33,873 nt of DNA from Rhizobiales bacterium 64-17 (GCA_001899285.1 MKWA01000011.1:1-33873); one strand, 5' to 3'; positions 1 to 8,941 are shown, counted from the first letter of the stretch. Notes: generated from the sequence alone by a model not told the origin. Made by a program: numbers and translations.

Positions 1-20
1 TGTATGTTCTGTACGCAAAG

Positions 21-29
21 TTATACAAT
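21..29 (+). promoter_or_regulatory. possible -10 region upstream of the dienelactone hydrolase gene
   Basis: The first 60 bases are AT-rich against a GC-rich background. TTATACAAT at 21-29 resembles a sigma-70 -10 box about 110 bases before the start codon at 141. No convincing -35 is visible because the window begins here. This is a weak call. Confidence 0.2.
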
Positions 30-140
30 AAAATATCGAAATATCCAATAGCGGCCGCGACCGTTCCCGCTGCGTCTTGCAGCAGAACGGACGTGCAGAA
101 AAAGAGCACGCGGCCTTGCGTCATCCGGGAGACGTTGAAT

Positions 141-833
141 ATGGGCGAGTTTATCGAGATCGCGGCCAAGGGCGGCGCTTTCCAGGCGTTCCTGTCGCTG
201 CCGGCAGCGGGCACGGGGCCAGGCGTTGTGGTGCTGCCGGAGATCTACAACGTCAACGATTGGGTCCGCGCGGTCTGCGACCTGTACTCGGAGGCCGGTT
301 ACGTGGCGCTGGCGCCGGACGTGTTCTGGCGGCATGAGCCTAACCTGTACATGGCCTACAATCCGGAGAACCAGCAGCGCGGCCGCAAGCTCGCAACTGA
401 ACTTGATACTGAACTCGCTCTCGACGACCTCGATGCCTGCTTCTCATTCCTGCGTAAAAGCTCGCACACGAACGGCAAGGTCGGTGTTGTCGGTTATTGC
501 CTCGGCGGACAACTTGCTTATCTGTCCGCCACGCGTCGAAATCCGGATGCGAGCTCGGTGTATTACGGCACCCGGATTCAGCATCATGTTCATGAAGCGC
601 GGACCATCCGCTGCCCGACCGACATCCATTTCGGCGAACTCGACCAGAGCGTGCCGGTCTCGGCCGCGGCGGAGATCGAGGCGGTGACCAAGGACATGCC
701 GCATGTCTCGGTCTACGTCTATGAGCAGGCACCGCATGCCTTCGGCCGCTTCGGCCATCCGCCCTATCGGCCCGGCGCATCCGGACTGGCGCTGCAACGG
801 ACTCACGATCTGTTCAGCAAGGCGCTGCGCTGA
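141..833 (+). CDS. dienelactone hydrolase family protein
   Basis: This is a 230-residue alpha/beta hydrolase of the dienelactone hydrolase family, about the usual length. The family hydrolyses dienelactones to maleylacetate in chlorocatechol breakdown, but many members act on other esters or lactones. The Cys-Asp-His triad is visible: Cys120 in GYCLGG, Asp168 in GELDQS and His199 in PHAFGR. Glu34 in LPEIYN matches the glutamate that orients the cysteine in family members. There is no signal peptide, so it is cytoplasmic. I chose ATG 141 because GGGAG precedes it at about 9 bases and homologous sequence begins there; the open frame reaches back to 93. The gene stands alone and converges on an ABC transporter operon across a shared hairpin. 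Its link to the neighbouring pathways is not evident, and the substrate is unknown. Confidence 0.9.
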   Translation: MGEFIEIAAKGGAFQAFLSLPAAGTGPGVVVLPEIYNVNDWVRAVCDLYSEAGYVALAPDVFWRHEPNLYMAYNPENQQRGRKLATELDTELALDDLDACFSFLRKSSHTNGKVGVVGYCLGGQLAYLSATRRNPDASSVYYGTRIQHHVHEARTIRCPTDIHFGELDQSVPVSAAAEIEAVTKDMPHVSVYVYEQAPHAFGRFGHPPYRPGASGLALQRTHDLFSKALR

Positions 834-850
834 CCCGTCGCCTGCCCTTG

Positions 851-881
851 AAAAAAACAGCCCCGCTTTCGCGGGGCTGTT
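851..881 (-). terminator. intrinsic terminator between convergent genes
   Basis: A perfect 11-bp stem (856-866 with 871-881) closes a TTTC loop. The A-run at 851-857 gives a U-tract when read on the minus strand, so it is a classic terminator for the transporter operon ending at 911. It may also end the plus-strand hydrolase transcript, where the T-tract is poorer. Confidence 0.85.
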
Positions 882-910
882 CGTTCCTGTCATCAACGCC
901 AAAGCGGGAT

Positions 911-1801
911 TTAGCGCTGCATGCCCCAGCGCTGCAGCGTACGCGCCTCGATCGTGCGGAAGATCACCGACTCGACCAGCAGGCCAATGACGATGACCGC
1001 CAGCAAACCCGCGAACACTTGCGCGGTCTCGAGTTCCGCACGCGACTCGAAGATATACCAGCCGAGGCCGCCCGAGCGCGACGACACCCCGAACACCAGT
1101 TCGGCGGCAATCAACGTGCGCCAGGCGAACGCCCAGCCGATCTTGAGGCCCGCCAGAATGGCCGGGAACGCCGCCGGCATCAGAATCTTCATCACGAACC
1201 GGACGCCGGACAGGTTGTAATTGCGCCCCGTCATCCGCAGCACCTCGGGCACCGAACGAAACCCGGATAGCGTGTTCAGCGACACCGCCCACAACACCGA
1301 GTGGACGATGACGAAAACCAGCGACGGAATTCCAAGCCCGAACCAGATCAATGCCAGCGGCAACAACGCGATCGCCGGCAGCGGATTGAACATCGCGGTC
1401 AGCGTGGTCAGCAGATCTGTCCCGATCCGCGTCGACACGGCGAGCGTCGTGAACACCGCCGACAACACGAGACCGAGACTATAACCGATCAGCAGAACCT
1501 GCATCGACACGCCGGTCCGATCGAGCAGAACACCCGACGTCAATTCGCGCCAGAAGGTCTGAATCGTTTCCGAGAAAGTTGGAAACAGCAGGGGGTTTCC
1601 GAGGAACCGCGCATACGCTTCCCAGACGACCGCAAGCACAACGAGGATCGCGAGCTTGCGGAGAAGGTCGTTGTCGGCCAGCCGTTCGGCCAGCGACAAC
1701 GGCTTCTCGATCGAACCGATCCCGGTGGCGTCGATCGGCACAACCTCGAATTCCTTGCGTTCGACCGGCGCTCTCGTCACGTCACCTGCGAGCGCATTCA
1801 T
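911..1801 (-). CDS. ABC transporter permease, NitT/TauT (SsuC/TauC) type
   Basis: This 296-residue integral membrane permease belongs to the nitrate/sulfonate/taurine/bicarbonate importer family. An N-terminal cytoplasmic tail of about 45 residues is followed by around six hydrophobic segments. The EAA-type coupling loop is near residues 190-230, in the stretch around RMTGRNYNLSG and LMPAAFPAILAGLKIGWAFAWR. The start overlaps the ATPase stop by 4 bases (ATGA), so the two are translationally coupled. It is the last gene of the SBP-ATPase-permease operon and ends at a strong terminator. Family members carry sulfonates, taurine, pyrimidine precursors, phthalate or amino-acid derivatives, so the family alone does not fix the ligand. 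The neighbouring hydantoinase operon suggests a nitrogenous substrate, which is inference. Confidence 0.93.
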   Translation of the reverse strand: MNALAGDVTRAPVERKEFEVVPIDATGIGSIEKPLSLAERLADNDLLRKLAILVVLAVVWEAYARFLGNPLLFPTFSETIQTFWRELTSGVLLDRTGVSMQVLLIGYSLGLVLSAVFTTLAVSTRIGTDLLTTLTAMFNPLPAIALLPLALIWFGLGIPSLVFVIVHSVLWAVSLNTLSGFRSVPEVLRMTGRNYNLSGVRFVMKILMPAAFPAILAGLKIGWAFAWRTLIAAELVFGVSSRSGGLGWYIFESRAELETAQVFAGLLAVIVIGLLVESVIFRTIEARTLQRWGMQR

Positions 1802-2640
1802 GCCACGGCCTCCGTCTCAGGTTCCGGCACGGGTTCGGATTCTTCGAACAGCAGGCCATGAATACGTTTCATCAGCAGGCCGAATTCCGGCATGTCGACG
1901 TTTTCGTGGGTGAACCGCTCCGCATTCAGCTCCGCCCGCACGCGTCCGGGATGCGGCGACAGGACGAGAATGCGCGAGCCGACGATGATCGCTTCTTCGA
2001 TCGAATGGGTCACGAACAGCACCGTAAAGCGTGTCTGATCCCAAAGACTGAGAAGCTCCTCCTGCATCTTGCGCCGCGTCAGCGCGTCCAATGCCGCAAA
2101 CGGCTCGTCCATCAGAAGGATATCCGGCTCCATCGCCATCGCGCGGGCAATGGCGACGCGCATCTTCATGCCGCCCGACAGCATATGCGGATAGACGTCG
2201 ATGAACTTCGACAATTTGACCTTGTCGAGCACCGCAAGCGCCCGGTCGCGGATTTCGCCGCGATCAAACCGCTTCGTCGCCTGCATCGGGAACATGACGT
2301 TCTGCAGAATCGTCTTCCAGGGCATCAACTGCTCGAATTCCTGGAACACCATCATGCGATCGGGGCCCGGCGCCTTCACGACCCGGTCGCGCACCCTGAT
2401 CGTTCCTTCAACCGGTTGCATAAATCCGCCGACCGCCTTCAGCAGCGTCGACTTGCCGCAACCGGACGGCCCGAGCAGAACGAAGCGATCGGATTGATAG
2501 ACGTCGAAATCGACCTTGTATGTCGCCGTGACGAGATGTTTCGGCGTCTTGTACTGAAGCGTCGCGCCGCGCACATCCAGGATAGGCGACGGCGCTTTCG
2601 CACCGCCGCCGACACCGGCGTTAATCCCCGGATTCGCCAT
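1798..2640 (-). CDS. ABC transporter ATP-binding protein, NitT/TauT type
   Basis: This nucleotide-binding subunit of the importer has 280 residues from the ATG at 2640. It has Walker A GPSGCGKST (about 57-65), a Q-loop in VFQEFEQ, signature LSGGM (about 154), Walker B ILLMDEP (about 174-180) and the H-loop histidine in THSIEEA. It would sit on the cytoplasmic face of the permease encoded by the next gene, which it overlaps by 4 bases. The start is uncertain: a TTG at 2652 has a better Shine-Dalgarno (GGAAGGA, about 8 bases away) than the ATG at 2640, and both overlap the end of the binding-protein gene. The C-terminal tail is rich in Glu and Pro (ESEPVPEPETE) and is probably flexible. Confidence 0.93.
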   Translation of the reverse strand: MANPGINAGVGGGAKAPSPILDVRGATLQYKTPKHLVTATYKVDFDVYQSDRFVLLGPSGCGKSTLLKAVGGFMQPVEGTIRVRDRVVKAPGPDRMMVFQEFEQLMPWKTILQNVMFPMQATKRFDRGEIRDRALAVLDKVKLSKFIDVYPHMLSGGMKMRVAIARAMAMEPDILLMDEPFAALDALTRRKMQEELLSLWDQTRFTVLFVTHSIEEAIIVGSRILVLSPHPGRVRAELNAERFTHENVDMPEFGLLMKRIHGLLFEESEPVPEPETEAVA

Positions 2641-3643
2641 GAGCGTTCTCAAAGAAAAGATCCTTCCAGCTCGCGGGAGTCGATTTCAGCGTACCCACGT
2701 CCTTCATGAACTTGGCGTAAGCCACGAAGCTCCGAGGACGCATGATGAACTGCACATCCTTGTCCTTCAGGATCTCCAGAACCTCAGCCTTCGATACGCC
2801 TTCCTTTGATGACTTCAGATAGATGTCGGCCGCAGCTTCCGGATGCTCCTTGATGAACTTCTGGGAGTCTTCCATCGCCTTGTAGAAGGCCGTCAACGTC
2901 TTCGGATTTTCCTTGGCGAACGCCTCAGTCGCATAAGTGACCGAGAAGGTCGCCGGCGCGCCCATCAGCTCGTATGACGTCGCCACACGGTGCAACCCGC
3001 GCTTCAGCTCGACGTACTGATAGGGGGGCGACGCGAAGTGCGCTGTGATCTCGGTTTTCGAGAGCAGCGCCGCCATCGCGTCGGGATGCGGCAGCGACGT
3101 GGTCAGCGGATCGAGGCGCTGATAGTCCTTCTGGCCCCACTTCTTCGCCGCCCACATCTGCATGATGATCGACGGGATCGACGTTTTCACCGCAGTCACC
3201 GCAATGCGATCCTGCGAGGTGAACTGGTCGAGCGACTTGATGTCGGCCTTGCGGGTCATCAACCACATCGGCAGCAGCGACAAGGGCGCCACCGCACGCA
3301 CCGATGACGGCGTGTTCAACGTCCGATTCCACATCACGAGGAACGACGGCGGGCCGTTCGAAACGATATCGACGTTGCGCGACAACAGCGCGTCGTTCAT
3401 CGCCGCGGGGCCACCGAAGGTCAGCCACTGCGGCTTCACGGTGAGGCCCGCTTCCTTGGTCCGCTTGCCCAGGAAGTCTTGCGACTCCATCACCATCAAC
3501 GGAAGAAAACCAAGTCCGTACTGCTTGGCGATCCGCAAGTCGCTGGTTTCCGCGGACGCCGTGGTCGGCGCGATCGCCCAGCCAAGCGCCGCTGCGACAG
3601 CGCCTGCCATTACGGAGAACATCAGTGTCTTTCTTAAGTACAT
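2621..3643 (-). CDS. ABC transporter substrate-binding protein, NitT/TauT type
   Basis: This is a 340-residue periplasmic binding protein. Residues 1-31 form a Sec-type signal peptide (basic MYLRK, a hydrophobic core, cleavage after TASA). The mature part has the two-lobed SsuA/TauA-like fold expected from LRIAKQYGLGFLPLMVMES near its start. I chose ATG 3643 because a very strong Shine-Dalgarno (GGAGGGGG) lies just upstream and the signal peptide starts there; the 16 extra residues back to 3691 have no such support. It is the first gene of the importer operon and would set its specificity. The ligand cannot be read from sequence. The promoter region just upstream carries one copy of the 14-bp element shared by four units in this window. 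Confidence 0.92.
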   Translation of the reverse strand: MYLRKTLMFSVMAGAVAAALGWAIAPTTASAETSDLRIAKQYGLGFLPLMVMESQDFLGKRTKEAGLTVKPQWLTFGGPAAMNDALLSRNVDIVSNGPPSFLVMWNRTLNTPSSVRAVAPLSLLPMWLMTRKADIKSLDQFTSQDRIAVTAVKTSIPSIIMQMWAAKKWGQKDYQRLDPLTTSLPHPDAMAALLSKTEITAHFASPPYQYVELKRGLHRVATSYELMGAPATFSVTYATEAFAKENPKTLTAFYKAMEDSQKFIKEHPEAAADIYLKSSKEGVSKAEVLEILKDKDVQFIMRPRSFVAYAKFMKDVGTLKSTPASWKDLFFENAHGESGD

Positions 3644-3707
3644 GCTTCCCCCTCCTTCACACTCTGTGGCCTCTGTATGGGCCGGTTTCACCTACGTGCG
3701 CTCGATA

Positions 3708-3723
3708 TGCGGGAAACGTGCCA
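3708..3723 (-). promoter_or_regulatory. weak sigma-54-like promoter before the NitT/TauT operon
   Basis: On the minus strand TGGCACGTTTCCCGCA has a perfect -24 box (TGGCAC) and a GC at the correct 10-base spacing after GG. The -12 box, however, is CCGC rather than TTGC. It would place a transcription start near 3697, about 54 bases before ATG 3643. The degenerate -12 makes this only a candidate. Confidence 0.3.
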
Positions 3724-3730
3724 CTTTCCC

Positions 3731-3746
3731 GTATCCAGTATCCAAA
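3731..3746 (-). promoter_or_regulatory. candidate GntR-type operator, copy A
   Basis: GTATCCAGTATCCA on the plus strand matches the 14-bp element found at 8835, 12080 and 14040. It is a heptad direct repeat of GTATCC. It lies about 88 bases upstream of ATG 3643, in the opposite orientation to the other three copies relative to the gene it precedes. It sits next to the sigma-54-like element. Confidence 0.45.
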
Positions 3747-3789
3747 CATCCTTTCACAGATCGGCCAACGATCAAACTCCTCATACAAA

Positions 3790-3812
3790 TGCATACAACA
3801 CGACCGTATGCA
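3790..3812. repeat. 7-bp inverted repeat in the intergenic region 3644-3916
   Basis: TGCATAC (3790-3796) and GTATGCA (3806-3812) form a perfect inverted repeat with a 9-base spacer in an AT-rich stretch upstream of the importer operon. It could be a regulator site. The rest of 3644-3916 shows no gene. Confidence 0.4.
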
Positions 3813-3916
3813 AATGAATACAGAAGCTTTTGACATGACTTATCTATCTGAAAATCAACATTTATTTATCTCACCAAACGACGACAAACGGCTGCGGCGA
3901 ACGGCCGCCCCATCGG

Positions 3917-5146
3917 TCAGCCGGCTGCGCGAATAGTCGGAGCAGTCTTTTTCACCCAACGGGCAGTGATGTCCGCGATCCGATCAATATCCGTCGGGTC
4001 GTTGTAGGCGTGGAGCGATAGCCGCAAAACGCCGCGCCGAATGGTGTGACAGATCCCGCCCGCTTCAAATGCGTCATGCAGCGCGAGCAGCGAGGAGTCG
4101 TCCACGCTGTCATGCGTCGCGCCGATGCCATGACCGATCGCCACGATATGCGCCATTCGCGTGTCGTTGCTTTTCGCGATCAGCGGCGCGCCCACCGCTT
4201 CCAGCTTGCTCGCAAGCTGACGCGCCAATCCGCAAACATAAGACTCGAGCGCTGCCGCATCGAACGCCTGCAGCTCCTTCATCGCCTGGTTGACGGCGAC
4301 CGCGCCGACATAATTGAAATTTCCGACATCGAAACGGCGCGCGCCCGCAGCGAACCGGAACGAACTCTCGGTGCCCGAGCTCGCTTCATGCGCCGTGCCG
4401 AGATCGACACCCATCCGCGACAGATACGCCGGGCGCATCGCCTCGGCGAGCGTGCGCCGAACGAACAGGAAGCCCATACCGTAAAGGCCCAGCAACCCCT
4501 TCTGTGTCGAGACGGCGAGACCGTCGATCATGTCTGCCGCGACATCCATCCTGGCAATGCCGATCGATTGCGCACCATCGACCAGAAAGAAAATGCCACG
4601 TTCGCGGCAGGCGCGGCCAAGACGCGCCATGGGAACGCGCAGCCCCGGCGAGAACGATACACTCGAAACCGTCACCACACGGGTCTTGTCGTCGATCGCA
4701 TTGAGGACAGCATCGGCAGAAATGGCGTTGTCGACCGGTGCAACCTCGCGAACCACGATGCCGCGCGTCTGCGCCAGTGACTGCCAAACGAAGATGTTGG
4801 CGGGATGTTCAAGGCTCTGACAGATGACGACATTGTCGCCTGCCTGCCACGGCAAGGCATTAGCGACAGCGTTGATGCCATCCGACACGTTCTTCGTGAA
4901 CGAAACCTCGTCGGAATGCGCGTTGATCAGTCCCGCGAAGCGGTCGCGCGTCGTTTCGATCAAATCGAAATAAGCCTGCTTGTCGACCCGGCCGGACATC
5001 CGCACATCGAGATGCGCCGCCACAGCATCACGCACCGTGGTGGAAATCGGTCCGCGCGCCGCCACGTCGCAATAGACCTGGTTCTGCGCAGCCGGAAACA
5101 GCCGTCGAAAGGCTGCAAACTGCGCCTGATGTGCGATGTCCGTCAT
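3917..5146 (-). CDS. class V aminotransferase family PLP enzyme
   Basis: This 409-residue fold-type I PLP enzyme belongs to the class V family (cysteine desulfurase, isopenicillin N epimerase, serine-glyoxylate aminotransferase and relatives). The Schiff-base lysine is Lys216 in STQKGLLG. Asp190 in LVDGAQSIG would pair with the pyridine nitrogen, with Gln193 beside it, and RRFDVGNFNY carries the conserved C-lobe arginine region. The start overlaps the hyuB stop by 4 bases (ATGA), so it is the third gene of the hyuA-hyuB operon and is probably made in step with them. It lacks the active-site cysteine loop typical of IscS and NifS as far as I can see, so an amino-acid lyase, epimerase or transaminase role is likelier than Fe-S assembly. 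The substrate is unknown. Confidence 0.88.
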   Translation of the reverse strand: MTDIAHQAQFAAFRRLFPAAQNQVYCDVAARGPISTTVRDAVAAHLDVRMSGRVDKQAYFDLIETTRDRFAGLINAHSDEVSFTKNVSDGINAVANALPWQAGDNVVICQSLEHPANIFVWQSLAQTRGIVVREVAPVDNAISADAVLNAIDDKTRVVTVSSVSFSPGLRVPMARLGRACRERGIFFLVDGAQSIGIARMDVAADMIDGLAVSTQKGLLGLYGMGFLFVRRTLAEAMRPAYLSRMGVDLGTAHEASSGTESSFRFAAGARRFDVGNFNYVGAVAVNQAMKELQAFDAAALESYVCGLARQLASKLEAVGAPLIAKSNDTRMAHIVAIGHGIGATHDSVDDSSLLALHDAFEAGGICHTIRRGVLRLSLHAYNDPTDIDRIADITARWVKKTAPTIRAAG

Positions 5147-6729
5147 TTTGAGACTGCTTTGCCATATGCGCCGCCGCCGGGCGTGCGAATGCTGATGACC
5201 GAATCGCGCGGGAGATCGACATCCGCCATCGCGGAGCCGAGGCGCGTTTCGTTCGGCTTGCCGGGATTGAGAATGAACTCACCGACCGCGCCCGCGCCAC
5301 CGCCACCGGCACCCAGAGCCGGCACATGCTGCCGCTCTGCCGAAAGACTGACACGAATGCCATCCGCCATCGCACGATATTCGCGGATCACGCCATGGCC
5401 GCCGCGTTTCTCGCCGACGCCGCCGGAGCCGTCGCGCAGCGCGTAACGCTCAAGCCGCACCGGATAGGAATGTTCGAGCGCCTCGATCGGAAGATTGGCC
5501 GCGCCCGACGCATGGACACGAACCGCATCGATGCCAGGCCGGCTCGGCCGCGCGCCCATGCCGCCGGCGATGGTTTCGTAATTGACGAAATACGTGTCGT
5601 TGCGCGGGTCCGGCCCCGAGAACACGACGAGATGATGCGGACCGCTGCCGGCCAGCGCCTTCTCCGGCATCGCCTGCGACATCGCCGCGGCGATCGCGTC
5701 GCCGAGAACACCACAGGAGATCGAACGGCAGCCGACCGGCGCCGGATCGCAGGGCTGCACGACACAACCGCGCGGCGCTATGATTTCCATCGTATCGAAA
5801 TAGCCGGCGTTCGCCGGCACGTCCGGATCGAGCATGCTTTTGGCAACGGTGCAGATGGTCGCAACCAGCGCCTGATGCGGAATGTTGCGCGCCCAGGTGA
5901 GCTGCGGCGCACTGCCGGTGAAATCGAACACCATGCGCTTGTCCTGCACCGTCAACTTCAGGGCGATGCGCGCCTTCTCTCCCTCGTTGTCGCCGTCGAG
6001 GAAGTCTTCCGACACGTAGACGCCATTCGGAATCTTGCTGATCGCCGCTTCAAAACGCGCACGGGTGAAATCGAGGAACGCGGCAATCGTCGCCTCGGTC
6101 TTTTCGCCGTAACGCTCGAACAAGGCCTCGACGGACCGGATGCCGGCGAAGTTGGAGGCGAACTGCGCGTTGAGATCGCCGCGCCGCTCGTCGGGCGTGC
6201 GCGAATTGAGCAGGATGATTTCCTGGAGATCGCGATTGATCTTGCCCTCGCGGACAAGACGCACCGCCGGGATGCGCAGACCTTCCTGGAAGATCGAGCG
6301 GCACACCGCAGCTTCGCTGCCGGGCACCATGCCGCCCACGTCCGAGTGGTGTGCGATGTTGGCGACATAAGCCACGATCTTGCCGCGCCAGAACACCGGC
6401 GCGACGATATTGATATCGGGAAGGTGCGTGCCGCCGCCGTTATACGGATCGTTGGCGGCGAACATGTCGCCGGGGCGGATATCCGCCTCATCGAAACGCT
6501 GCTTGATGGCGTCGACCGCGCCGATCATCGAGCCGAGATGGACCGGCACCCGGTGCGCCTGAGCGATGACGCGCCCGGCCGCATCGAAGATCGCGGTGGA
6601 GCAGTCGGCCCGCTCCTTGATGTTCGGCGAGAATGACGTCCGGATCAGGGCTGCCGCCATCTCTTCCGAGATCGTGTAAAGGTGGCGCGCGACGACTTCC
6701 GCGGTGATCGCATCGACTGTGTTGCTCAT
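5143..6729 (-). CDS. hyuB: hydantoinase B / oxoprolinase family subunit
   Basis: This protein has 528 residues from ATG 6729 and is the usual length for HyuB (N-methylhydantoinase/5-oxoprolinase beta subunit). It forms an ATP-dependent amidohydrolase or carboxylase-like complex with HyuA that opens cyclic amides such as hydantoins or 5-oxoproline. Family hallmarks are visible: NIKERADCSTAIFD near the N-terminus, FAANDPYNGGGTHLPD (metal-site region), HHSDVGGMVPGS, and a glycine-rich C-terminal end (APALGAGGGGAGAVGEF, TPGGGAYG). A TTG at 6747 would overlap the hyuA stop (TTGA), but ATG 6729 begins at the conserved MSNTVDAITAEVV and is preferred. The partner HyuA is directly upstream and a PLP enzyme overlaps the 3' end. 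Acetophenone and acetone carboxylases share the family, so the reaction is not certain. Confidence 0.92.
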   Translation of the reverse strand: MSNTVDAITAEVVARHLYTISEEMAAALIRTSFSPNIKERADCSTAIFDAAGRVIAQAHRVPVHLGSMIGAVDAIKQRFDEADIRPGDMFAANDPYNGGGTHLPDINIVAPVFWRGKIVAYVANIAHHSDVGGMVPGSEAAVCRSIFQEGLRIPAVRLVREGKINRDLQEIILLNSRTPDERRGDLNAQFASNFAGIRSVEALFERYGEKTEATIAAFLDFTRARFEAAISKIPNGVYVSEDFLDGDNEGEKARIALKLTVQDKRMVFDFTGSAPQLTWARNIPHQALVATICTVAKSMLDPDVPANAGYFDTMEIIAPRGCVVQPCDPAPVGCRSISCGVLGDAIAAAMSQAMPEKALAGSGPHHLVVFSGPDPRNDTYFVNYETIAGGMGARPSRPGIDAVRVHASGAANLPIEALEHSYPVRLERYALRDGSGGVGEKRGGHGVIREYRAMADGIRVSLSAERQHVPALGAGGGGAGAVGEFILNPGKPNETRLGSAMADVDLPRDSVISIRTPGGGAYGKAVSK

Positions 6730-6743
6730 GGAACGGCTCGCTT

Positions 6744-8804
6744 TCAACGCACGGTTTCGAGATCGATGAAGATATTACCGATCCGGTCGATGCGGACTTT
6801 GGAATGGGGAGGAACGACGGTCGTGGTGTCCATCTGCTCGATGATGACAGGCCCGGCCAGCGTCGCATCGGCCGGCAGGCTTTCGCGGCGATAGACCTTG
6901 GTGTCGACGAAACCCGTCCCGGCAAACCAGACCGGACGAACTTCGATCAGCGCCTTCTCGATCGATTCACCACCACCGCTCTGCTTCCAGGCCGGCGGCA
7001 CCGGCCGGCGCACGATCACCGTGAGGCGGAGATTAACCACCTCGATGGTCTGCTCCGGCATGCGATAGCCGTAGTTCTGTTCGTGCATGCCGTGGAACAC
7101 CTCGGCCAGGCGCTCAAGCTCCGCTTCGGTGAGATTGCGATTGAACGAGGTCGACAATTCCGAATTCTGGCCGAAATAGCGCATGTCGACGTGCCACTCG
7201 TGGATCGCGAGATCCTTGTCGAGCTTCTCCGCCTTGAGCCAGTCTTCGGCGCGTTCGCGCAGCCCTTCGATGCCGTCTTTCAGGCCAGCCAGAGACCCCG
7301 GCACCATCGGCACCAGGCGCGTGACGCTGAAATCGCCGCGGGCATCGGCATGCAGCAAACCGATCGCCGAGAGCAGGCCCGGTCGCTGCGGCACGAACAC
7401 CGTCGGCATGCCGACTGTGCGCGCCACGTCCGCGGCATGCAGCGGTCCGGCGCCGCCGAACGGCATCAGCGCGTAAGTGCGAGGATCCTCGCCCTGCTCG
7501 ACCGAGATGACGCGGACCGCGCCCATCATGTTAACATTGACGATTTCCAGAACGCCCGACGCGGCGCGTTCGAGATCAATGCCGAGCGGCTGGCAGAGAT
7601 GCTTTTCGAGCGCGACGCGCGCCCGCTCGGGATAGACCGGCATGCGGCCATCGAGCAGCGTCTTCTGATTGAGACGGCCGAGCGCCATGTTGGCATCGCT
7701 GACGGTCGGAAGTTCGCCGCCGCGGCCATAGCAGGCCGGGCCGGGACGCGCGCCGGCACTCTTCGGACCGACCTTGATGAGACGGCCCGGATCGACCCAG
7801 GCGATGCTCCCGCCACCGGCACCGATGGTGTGGATATCCAGCGTGCGGGTGCGCACCGGAAAGCCGCCCATCTCGCGGACGCTCTGATTGTTCGGATTGC
7901 CGTCGCGGATCAGGCAGACATCGGTGGACGTGCCGCCCATGTCGAAGGTGATGATGCGGTTGACCTCGGCGGCGACGCCGAGGCTGGCGGCGCCGATCAC
8001 GCCGCCGGCGGGACCGGAGAAGAACGTATTGACCGGCGCACGGCGCACCGCATCGGGCGAGACCGCGCCGCCATTCGATTGCATCACCCGCGGTTCGTCC
8101 GGAATGCCGAGCGAACGGACCCCGTTCTCGAAACGCTGCAGATAGCGGTCCATGACCGGCATCAGGCTGGCGTTCACCGTCGCGGTCGCGAAGCGTTCGT
8201 ATTCGCGGAATTCCGCGAGGATGTCCGAGGAGGCGCACACATAGGCTTCCGGCCATTCCGCCTTGACCGCGTCGCGGGCGCGCTGCTCGTGCTCCGGCGT
8301 CGCATAGGAATGCAGGAAGCAGATCGCCACCGACTCGCAGCCCAGATCGCGCAGCTTGCGCGTCGCCGCGCGCACCGCATCGGTATCGAGCGGTGTGACG
8401 ATCTCGCCGTCGTAGCCGACGCGCTCGGGCACCTCGATGCGCGCCTCGCGCAACGCCGGCGGGACCGGTTTCGGAATATCGAGATTGAAGAAGCTGGGGC
8501 GACGCTGCCGCGCGAGTTCGAGCACGTCACGGAAGCCTTCCGTCGTGATCATGCCTGTGGGCGCCCATTTGCCTTCGAGGACGGCGTTGGTCGCGAGGGT
8601 CGTCCCGTGACTGAGCAACCCCACATCTGCGGGGGCGAACCGGGCGAGATCGAGGATTTCGCTGATGCCGGTCAGAATGCCCTTGGAGGCATCCTCCGGC
8701 GTCGTCGGAACCTTGTGAAAGATGTAATTCCCGCTTTTGACGTCAACGAGCACCAAATCGGTGAAGGTTCCGCCGGTATCGATCCCAATCCAAACGTTTC
8801 GCAC
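6744..8804 (-). CDS. hyuA: hydantoinase A / oxoprolinase family subunit
   Basis: This 686-residue protein is the ATP-binding subunit paired with HyuB. The actin/ASKHA-type phosphate motifs are visible: DTGGTFTD at residues 9-16, LSHGTTLATNAV (about 65-76), DMGGTSTD in the middle, GAGGGSIAW, and the family signature KSAGARPGPACYGRGG. It would use ATP to activate a cyclic amide or related carbonyl for ring opening by the complex. It starts with GTG at 8804 behind AGGACAAGG. It is the first gene of the hyuA-hyuB-aminotransferase operon, whose promoter and candidate operator lie at 8835-8872. The length is normal and no motif is missing. The acetone-carboxylase-like alternative cannot be excluded, but no gamma subunit is present. 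Confidence 0.93.
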   Translation of the reverse strand: MRNVWIGIDTGGTFTDLVLVDVKSGNYIFHKVPTTPEDASKGILTGISEILDLARFAPADVGLLSHGTTLATNAVLEGKWAPTGMITTEGFRDVLELARQRRPSFFNLDIPKPVPPALREARIEVPERVGYDGEIVTPLDTDAVRAATRKLRDLGCESVAICFLHSYATPEHEQRARDAVKAEWPEAYVCASSDILAEFREYERFATATVNASLMPVMDRYLQRFENGVRSLGIPDEPRVMQSNGGAVSPDAVRRAPVNTFFSGPAGGVIGAASLGVAAEVNRIITFDMGGTSTDVCLIRDGNPNNQSVREMGGFPVRTRTLDIHTIGAGGGSIAWVDPGRLIKVGPKSAGARPGPACYGRGGELPTVSDANMALGRLNQKTLLDGRMPVYPERARVALEKHLCQPLGIDLERAASGVLEIVNVNMMGAVRVISVEQGEDPRTYALMPFGGAGPLHAADVARTVGMPTVFVPQRPGLLSAIGLLHADARGDFSVTRLVPMVPGSLAGLKDGIEGLRERAEDWLKAEKLDKDLAIHEWHVDMRYFGQNSELSTSFNRNLTEAELERLAEVFHGMHEQNYGYRMPEQTIEVVNLRLTVIVRRPVPPAWKQSGGGESIEKALIEVRPVWFAGTGFVDTKVYRRESLPADATLAGPVIIEQMDTTTVVPPHSKVRIDRIGNIFIDLETVR

Positions 8805-8834
8805 GCCTTGTCCTATTCAAAGGGAGAGAGGATT

Positions 8835-8872
8835 CTGGATACAGGATACCTGCAAAGCGATTTCAATGGCAA
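8835..8872 (-). promoter_or_regulatory. hyuA promoter with candidate GntR-type operator, copy B
   Basis: The gene-strand sequence GGTATCCTGTATCCAG (8835-8850) carries the shared 14-bp element. On the same strand, TTGCCA (8867-8872) and TATCCT (8843-8848) are spaced 18 bases apart and resemble sigma-70 -35 and -10 boxes. The element overlaps the -10, as expected for a repressor site. The start codon is 31 bases downstream of the element. Confidence 0.5.
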
Positions 8873-8941
8873 GAGGGCCCGGCGCCCCGCGACCGGGTTA
8901 TGCGTGCTGTTGATCCCGGTTGCGCGCCTGATCCCCGGTTA

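Noticed and set aside
1-16. TGTATGTTCTGTACG as a fifth copy of the 14-bp element
   Set aside because: It needs gaps to align and lacks the second GTATCC; similarity is no better than chance in this AT-rich patch.
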